Positions 6,927-10,809 of a stretch of DNA of 10,809 nt are shown here, in pieces. Source of the DNA: an uncultured Prevotellaceae bacterium (GTDB taxonomy: Bacteria > Bacteroidota > Bacteroidia > Bacteroidales > Bacteroidaceae); the NCBI GenBank assembly GCA_900313845.1, contig OMTC01000076.1, forward strand, positions 1 to 10,809. The letters are read 5' to 3'. The notes under the pieces are model-generated. The model was not told where the DNA came from. It saw only the letters and a program-made list of their open reading frames with translations, and ran no database searches. The first letter of the stretch is position 1, and the number at the start of each line of letters is the position of its first letter. The position numbers and the translations under genes were made by a program.

Positions 6927-7963
6927 TTATTCAAATGGAGTCATGTTGGCTGCATCGCGTACGGCTTCGATGTGGTTCTTCACCATGTAGGAATTAGTGA
7001 CAGGAAGGATGTGCTCAATCTTCTCTACTCTGAGCACCTCTTTGCCTTTTTCCAACAAGCGGTAACAACCTTCTTTCGAAACGTGGATGACAATGTCGGG
7101 ACGGGTGCTTTCGATTTGTGCATCTTCAATCCTACTGATAGGTTGGATGGCATTGCGAAGGAATGCCTTGGCAGCCATCTTGTATGCCGTGGAGGAAGGG
7201 TCGCCTTGGAAGACGATTTCGCGAGCCACTTCATGATGAATGTTGAACACGCAACTGTCGCGGTCGAACGTCATGCCTGGGCGGGTGAAGTACTCTTCTA
7301 TTTTTCCCTCCACGCAGAGGTCTTCAGGAATACCCGTGGTGAGTCCATGCTCGCTGTCGAGCAACCATATCTTGTCGGCAATCTGAAGGGCATGCTCCAA
7401 ATCGTGAGTGGAAAGGAAGATGATTTTCTTCAGGGAGTGTGCCAAACGATGGAGAAGCATCATCATCGACACTTTGGATGGGTAGTCGAGATAGGCGGTG
7501 GGCTCATCGAGGTAGATGATGGGTGTTTCTTGTGCGATGGCTTTGGCTATCATCACTTTCTGCTTCTCACCATCACTGAGGGTTTCCATCTTACGGTCTT
7601 TCAGTTCGGTGATGCCCACCCATTGCAGGCATTTCTCAATGGTTTTCTTGTCCTTCTCGTTCAGCTTACCCCAAAAGCCTGTATAAGGACTGCGCCCGAT
7701 AGGCTGAGCAGTTTCGAAAGCTCCTTTGCGCTGTAGGAATCCACACTTCGATGGTCAATCAGAATCTTGCCGCTTAATGCTGGCTGAAATGCAGACAGCG
7801 TGCGCAACAGCGTGGATTTTCCCGCACCGTTGGGCCCCAGCAGACATGTCATTTCGCCCACATGCAATTCGGCTGTCAGTTGTTGGCTGATAACCTTATC
7901 TTCCCCTTTCACCCGATACCCCGTGCTGAGGTTCTCCAAGTTGATGGCTAAGTCTTTCCCCAT
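6927..7963 (-). pseudogene. FecE/BtuD-type ABC importer ATPase, disrupted by internal deletion and frameshift
   Basis: ATPase subunit of an iron-siderophore, haem or cobalamin importer, but broken. The first frame (ATG at 7963) gives Walker A GPNGAGKST (43-51) and reads through AKELSKLLS, then runs out of frame to a stop at 7661. The second frame picks up at IGRSPYTGFWGKLNE (from 7700) and continues through LSDGEKQK (ABC signature), IIYLDEP (Walker B) and STHDLEHAL (H-loop) to a stop at 6927, with an accessory C-terminal region of about 120 residues. Between the LLS and IGRSP codons, homologues carry about 19 residues including the Q-loop region (VLTERP-like); only 2 bases remain. The loss is thus about 55 bp, and 1037+55 gives 364 codons, a normal length. 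No permease or binding protein lies beside it. A TAACTTTG box is upstream. It could be a true pseudogene or an assembly error. Confidence 0.85.
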
Positions 7964-8017
7964 TGTTATGTCGGTAAATTTGCTTAAGTTTTATGATGCC
8001 TTTTCAAACAATGGGCG

Positions 8018-8025
8018 CAAAGTTA
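8018..8025 (-). promoter_or_regulatory. Putative -7 promoter box for the ATPase/protease/CbiK-like unit
   Basis: TAACTTTG on the minus strand matches the Bacteroidetes TAnnTTTG -7 element. I see no good TTG at 19-21 bp upstream, so the -33 part is weak. The leader to the ATG at 7963 would be about 48 nt. No other promoter is apparent upstream of the M6 protease or the CbiK-like gene, so this may serve all three. Confidence 0.45.
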
Positions 8026-8043
8026 AGAATATTTTTTGAAATT

Positions 8044-9066
8044 TTATGCATTCATCACCTTATAAATATAGTAACCAACGGCACAAAGCGTGAGAAAGGC
8101 GCCTTCGAAGCGGGTGATGTAGTGGTATCTTTTACCAAATTTGCAGGAAATCCATAGGAATACGGCACCAGCCAAAAGGGTGGCAAAGTCAATCGTTTCG
8201 ATGTTGCCAAGTTTAAGCGGAGCAATCGTGGAGGAAACACCAAGCACAAAGAAAATATTGAAGATGTTGCTACCCACCACGTTTCCCATCGCCATGTCGG
8301 TGTCGCCCTTGCGAGCCGCAACAACCGAGGTGATGAGCTCTGGGAAGGAAGTACCGGCAGCCACGATGGTCAAGGCGATGATAGATTGACTTACGCCCAA
8401 CAATGAGGCAATACCCGAAGCTCCATCCACCATCCAGTTTCCACCAAACACAAGTCCTGCCAAACCTATCAAGAAAAGGAAGATGGCTTTTCCCATCGAT
8501 AGTTCCTTTTTACCCTCTGTTTCAACTTTTGCTGCATCCTTCTTTTGTTCAGAAATGGCGATTCCATCGGACTTTTTCCCCGAACGAGCAATTGCAAAAG
8601 AGTAGGAGAGGAAGATGAGGAAGAAGCAGAGCAACGCGATGCCATCGCCTCGTGAAATGCTGCTTTCGCCAAGGCTCGTTCCCGAGAGTAAAGCATCGTT
8701 TGCCAAGGCAAAGAGAGTGACGGAAGCAACAAGACAGAGTGGCACGTCGTATCGGATGTTGTTCTTGCTGCAAGCCACAGGGTAAACCATTGCGGTGATA
8801 CCCATGATGGCAAGGGTGTTGAAAATGTTACTACCCACCACGTTTCCAATCGCCATTTCGGTGTGCCCTTCAATCGCAGATATGGCACTAACCACCAGTT
8901 CTGGTGCCGAGGTGCCAAAAGCCACAATCGTGAGGCCAATGACGAGTGAAGATACGTTGAAACGGCGTGCAATGCTCGATGCACCGTCTGTCAGCCAGTC
9001 GGCTCCTTTCAGAATCAGGAAAAGACCAACGGCAAATTGAATGATGAATAGTAATGTTTCGTTCAT
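8044..9066 (-). CDS. CaCA-family calcium/sodium antiporter (YrbG-like)
   Basis: An inner-membrane cation/calcium exchanger of 340 residues from the ATG at 9066, normal for prokaryotic members. It has the two inverted alpha repeats of the family. The first has GTSAPELVVS (51-60) and GNVVGSNIFN (74-83); the second has GTSFPELITS (238-247) and an identical GNVVGSNIFN (261-270). The Glu and Asn in these motifs form the cation site in known relatives. About ten hydrophobic segments are visible, split by a charged loop near 161-191 (RSGKKSDG to TEGKKELSMG). An in-frame ATG at 9090 would add MRTLNFFY. I prefer 9066 because MNETLLFIIQFAVGL is the usual family start and a hairpin covers the 9090 codon. 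It lies about 70 bp after the macrodomain gene and is probably co-transcribed. Ion specificity cannot be read from sequence. Confidence 0.92.
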   Translation of the reverse strand: MNETLLFIIQFAVGLFLILKGADWLTDGASSIARRFNVSSLVIGLTIVAFGTSAPELVVSAISAIEGHTEMAIGNVVGSNIFNTLAIMGITAMVYPVACSKNNIRYDVPLCLVASVTLFALANDALLSGTSLGESSISRGDGIALLCFFLIFLSYSFAIARSGKKSDGIAISEQKKDAAKVETEGKKELSMGKAIFLFLIGLAGLVFGGNWMVDGASGIASLLGVSQSIIALTIVAAGTSFPELITSVVAARKGDTDMAMGNVVGSNIFNIFFVLGVSSTIAPLKLGNIETIDFATLLAGAVFLWISCKFGKRYHYITRFEGAFLTLCAVGYYIYKVMNA

Positions 9067-9076
9067 ATAAAAGAAG

Positions 9077-9124
9077 TTTAGTGTTCTCATTGTTTCGCAA
9101 TCTCATGAAACACAACACACTAAA
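9077..9124 (-). promoter_or_regulatory. Nested stem-loop before the antiporter start
   Basis: Outer arms TTTAGTGT (9077-9084) and ACACTAAA (9117-9124) pair perfectly over 8 bp. Inner arms TGTTTC (9091-9096) and GAAACA (9107-9112) pair over 6 bp. On the mRNA the structure ends 10 nt before the ATG at 9066. It could be a processing or translation-control element between the two genes, or a weak terminator, since CTTCTTTTAT follows. Function is inferred only. Confidence 0.45.
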
Positions 9125-9133
9125 CACATATTT

Positions 9134-9640
9134 TTATTCTTCCAACTTTCCTTTATACACGTCGTAGTCGTGCTGACTGAAGCAACAGAAAATAACCTTC
9201 TGAATCTTGCGATAGCGCATAAGGCAGTAGCGCACTTCGCGGATGGCAATGCTCGATGCTTCATCCAGCGGGTAACTGTAAACGCCAGTGCTGATGGATG
9301 GGAAAGCGATGGTTTTAATGCCCTTCTCATTGGCTATTCTCATGGAGTTGCGGTAGCAGTTGGCAAGCAGTTCCGCTTTGTTCTCTTGCTCAGAGAAATA
9401 GATGGGACCCACCGTGTGAATCACATACTTGGCTGGCAAATCGTAGCCCTTGGTGATTTTCGCCTGACCCGTTTCGCATCCGTTCAGTGTTTTACACTCT
9501 TCCAGCAGCTTGGGTCCTGCCGCACGATGGATGGCTCCGTCAACGCCTCCTCCTCCAAGAAGGGAACGGTTGGCAGCATTCACAATGGCATCCACTTTCA
9601 ATGTGGTGATGTCTCCGAGGAATAGTTCAATGGTTTGCAT
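9134..9640 (-). CDS. MacroD-type macrodomain hydrolase (O-acetyl-ADP-ribose deacetylase-like)
   Basis: A 168-residue single-domain cytosolic protein. Such enzymes remove ADP-ribose from acidic protein side chains and deacetylate O-acetyl-ADP-ribose. The ADP-ribose fold begins GDITTLKVDAIVNAANRSLL (9-28). The catalytic MacroD signature is present, with Asn24 in VNAAN and Asp34 in GGGGVDGAIHRAAG (29-42). The phosphate-binding loop is SISTGVYSYP (115-124), and KYVIHTVGP (71-79) is the standard central strand. The length is that of a free-standing domain, with no signal peptide. The start at 9640 is followed directly by the typical IELFLGDIT; there is no Shine-Dalgarno, as expected here. A TATATTTG box lies about 85 bp upstream and the antiporter follows, so it is probably the first gene of a two-gene unit. 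The enzyme class is firm; the cellular target is unknown. Confidence 0.93.
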   Translation of the reverse strand: MQTIELFLGDITTLKVDAIVNAANRSLLGGGGVDGAIHRAAGPKLLEECKTLNGCETGQAKITKGYDLPAKYVIHTVGPIYFSEQENKAELLANCYRNSMRIANEKGIKTIAFPSISTGVYSYPLDEASSIAIREVRYCLMRYRKIQKVIFCCFSQHDYDVYKGKLEE

Positions 9641-9725
9641 ATTGATAAGACTTTTGATGCCCTTTTTGTCATAGATGTTTTTGAGGAAATCAATCTATCA
9701 AGGGAGAGAAATTTGAAAATTGGTG

Positions 9726-9733
9726 CAAATATA
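9726..9733 (-). promoter_or_regulatory. -7 promoter box for the macrodomain/antiporter unit
   Basis: TATATTTG on the minus strand is a perfect TAnnTTTG -7 element and is identical to the mannanase -7 box. The -33 region is degenerate (CTTAG where TTG would be expected). It sits just downstream of the terminator of the preceding gene, so this is a natural place for a new transcript to start. The leader would be about 80 nt. Confidence 0.6.
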
Positions 9734-9780
9734 CGGAATAATCCCCTAATCTAAGATATTTTTATTTCCTTTTTTTGACG

Positions 9781-9813
9781 AAAAAAAGAGGGCACCCAGG
9801 AATTGGTGCCCTC
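9781..9813 (-). terminator. Rho-independent terminator of the secreted beta-sandwich protein gene
   Basis: The arms GAGGGCACC (9788-9796) and GGTGCCCTC (9805-9813) pair perfectly over 9 bp around the loop CAGGAATT. Read on the minus strand, the stem is followed by seven T residues (9787-9781). It lies about 57 nt after the stop codon of the upstream gene. Confidence 0.9.
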
Positions 9814-9870
9814 CATACTTGACATGACAGATTGCTTCAGCATCAGCTGAAATCAATTGTAATTGTGAAT

Positions 9871-10809
9871 TTACTTAATCATCACCTTTGTAGTCTTCAC
9901 GCTACCATCGCTCATCAGGTTCTTCACAATGTTGATACCCTTCTGAGGAGCCGACAGCTTCATGCCATTAACTGTGTAGAACTGCTGACCCTTCAGCTCA
10001 AGACCCTTGTTTGAATTACTGATACCTGTTGCAATCTCATTGGCGATAATTGCTACAGCTGCAGGAACGTCTTCTGAATTCCAAGTGAGGTGTACATTGT
10101 CAATCTTGAACCAACCAGTACTTGCATCATTCGTGTATTCAAGGCTTGCCAACTTGTAACCGTCTGTGCGGAATCCGATGGTGAGGTCTTTACCTTCAGC
10201 AACACCTGCTACGACTGAAAGTGGGTGTAAGAGACTTGATGTTCCATAATTGATGTCGTATGGATAACCAGCGAAGGTGATAACAGGAATGTCCAACTCG
10301 CTTGCGTGTAGCCTCTGAATCGATAAAGCGGTTGCCACATCAGCAGGCAATTCAAGGTCATCAACATTATAAACTTCCTCTGCTCCGTACATCTGGATGA
10401 AGTCGTTTGCGAAAATACGCTGAGTGGTGAGGTTGTTTCCTGCCCATTGATTTTCAACCATCACGTCCATGGTAAGGGTATAAGTACCAGCTGGAACACC
10501 AACGAAGGTCTGTGAGAGTTCTACTTCAGGAATAGTGTTTGCCCAGATTCCCCATACGTGAGTACCATCCGTGTACTGGTGATCGTAGTGGTTGCCTTCG
10601 TCGTCGGTCACGTCAATGTTGTCACCATTATTGATAGCACACCAAGAGATTTCTGCACCAGTTGCACCATATTCTGCAGCTGACTTCACTTGGATTCCAT
10701 TCAAGAAGAGGTTCCATCCTGCTGGAGGATTTGCAACACCACCAGATTCTGAACCTTCACCACCCTGAGCAGACAAGTCTTCGAAGCTTCCGTTGGTAAG
10801 AGCAATTTC
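9871..10809 (-). CDS. Secreted beta-sandwich, carbohydrate-binding-like protein (N-terminal part beyond window)
   Basis: The frame is open from the right edge (EIALTNGSFEDLSAQ) to a stop at 9871, giving 312 visible residues with no start codon in view; the true start lies outside. The sequence opens like a new module (LTNGSFE, then NPPAGWNLFLNG) and continues with VELSQTFVGVPAGTYTLTMDVMV and later STGWFKIDNVHLTW. That pattern is common in beta-sandwich modules attached to secreted Bacteroidetes glycoside hydrolases and surface proteins. The last 43 residues (GQQFYTVNGMKLSAPQKGIN, ending KTTKVMIK) resemble the short C-terminal tails of exported Prevotella proteins, possibly a type IX secretion-type signal. 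Any catalytic domain would lie upstream, so enzyme function cannot be assigned. A strong terminator follows. Its base composition looks like the neighbours. Confidence 0.8.
   Translation of the reverse strand, partial: EIALTNGSFEDLSAQGGEGSESGGVANPPAGWNLFLNGIQVKSAAEYGATGAEISWCAINNGDNIDVTDDEGNHYDHQYTDGTHVWGIWANTIPEVELSQTFVGVPAGTYTLTMDVMVENQWAGNNLTTQRIFANDFIQMYGAEEVYNVDDLELPADVATALSIQRLHASELDIPVITFAGYPYDINYGTSSLLHPLSVVAGVAEGKDLTIGFRTDGYKLASLEYTNDASTGWFKIDNVHLTWNSEDVPAAVAIIANEIATGISNSNKGLELKGQQFYTVNGMKLSAPQKGINIVKNLMSDGSVKTTKVMIK

Noticed and set aside
6927..7619. Separate gene starting at the GTG at 7619
   Set aside because: Homologous sequence continues upstream without a stop to IGRSPYTGFWGK near 7700, so this is the second half of the broken ATPase and not an independent gene.
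7661..7720. Programmed ribosomal frameshift in the ATPase
   Set aside because: Shifting the frame alone would not restore the missing residues of the Q-loop region; a deletion explains both the loss and the frame change.
6972..7736. 254-codon plus-strand open frame
   Set aside because: It is antisense to the ATPase remnant, which carries signature, Walker B and H-loop motifs on the minus strand.
9697..9709. 13-base match (ATCAAGGGAGAGA) to 3296-3308 in the repeat island
   Set aside because: One or two such matches are expected by chance in a window this long, and the flanks do not match.
9836..9851. TTCAGC/GCTGAA hairpin in the 3' end of the right-edge gene
   Set aside because: A 6-bp stem without a T-run; the strong terminator just beyond it explains transcript ending.

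Overview
The window looks like chromosomal DNA of a gut or rumen Bacteroidales, most likely Prevotella or a close relative. The evidence is lineage-style promoters (TTG-N19-TATATTTG before the mannanase, TATATTTG and TAACTTTG elsewhere), start codons without Shine-Dalgarno sequences, secreted polysaccharidases, and C-terminal tails typical of secreted Bacteroidetes proteins. This placement is inferred from style, not from a database match. Every gene I can support lies on the minus strand, so the biological order runs from high to low coordinates.

Right edge (about 9780-10809): the C-terminal 312 residues of a secreted beta-sandwich protein, closed by a strong intrinsic terminator. Next (8044-9733): a TATATTTG promoter leads a two-gene unit, a MacroD-type macrodomain hydrolase followed by a CaCA-family calcium/sodium antiporter. 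A nested hairpin sits just before the antiporter start.

Middle (3323-8025): behind a TAACTTTG box lies a FecE-type ABC importer ATPase broken by an internal deletion of about 55 bp that also shifts the frame. After it come a large secreted M6 metalloprotease and, 19 bp further on, a secreted CbiK-like chelatase homologue that lacks the expected metal-binding histidines. The chelatase and ATPase families suggest a link to tetrapyrrole, haem or cobalamin uptake, with the protease possibly freeing bound cofactor. In this sequence the module is decayed or repurposed.

The 549-bp gap at 2774-3322 has no convincing gene. It holds a repeat-rich island with tandem 22-mers, direct and inverted copies of a GATTTACTGAACC-like motif and several hairpins, plus the promoter of the next gene.

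Left part (1-2773): a secreted GH5 endo-beta-mannanase followed by a secreted GH36 alpha-galactosidase that runs off the left edge. Together these would cut the backbone and remove the galactose branches of galactomannan. A heptamer repeat (AAGAATG on the coding strand) lies between them.

Most worth a second look: the chelatase homologue with lost ligands, the perfect 12-bp inverted repeat inside its signal-peptide codons, the deleted ATPase next to it, and the repeat island.
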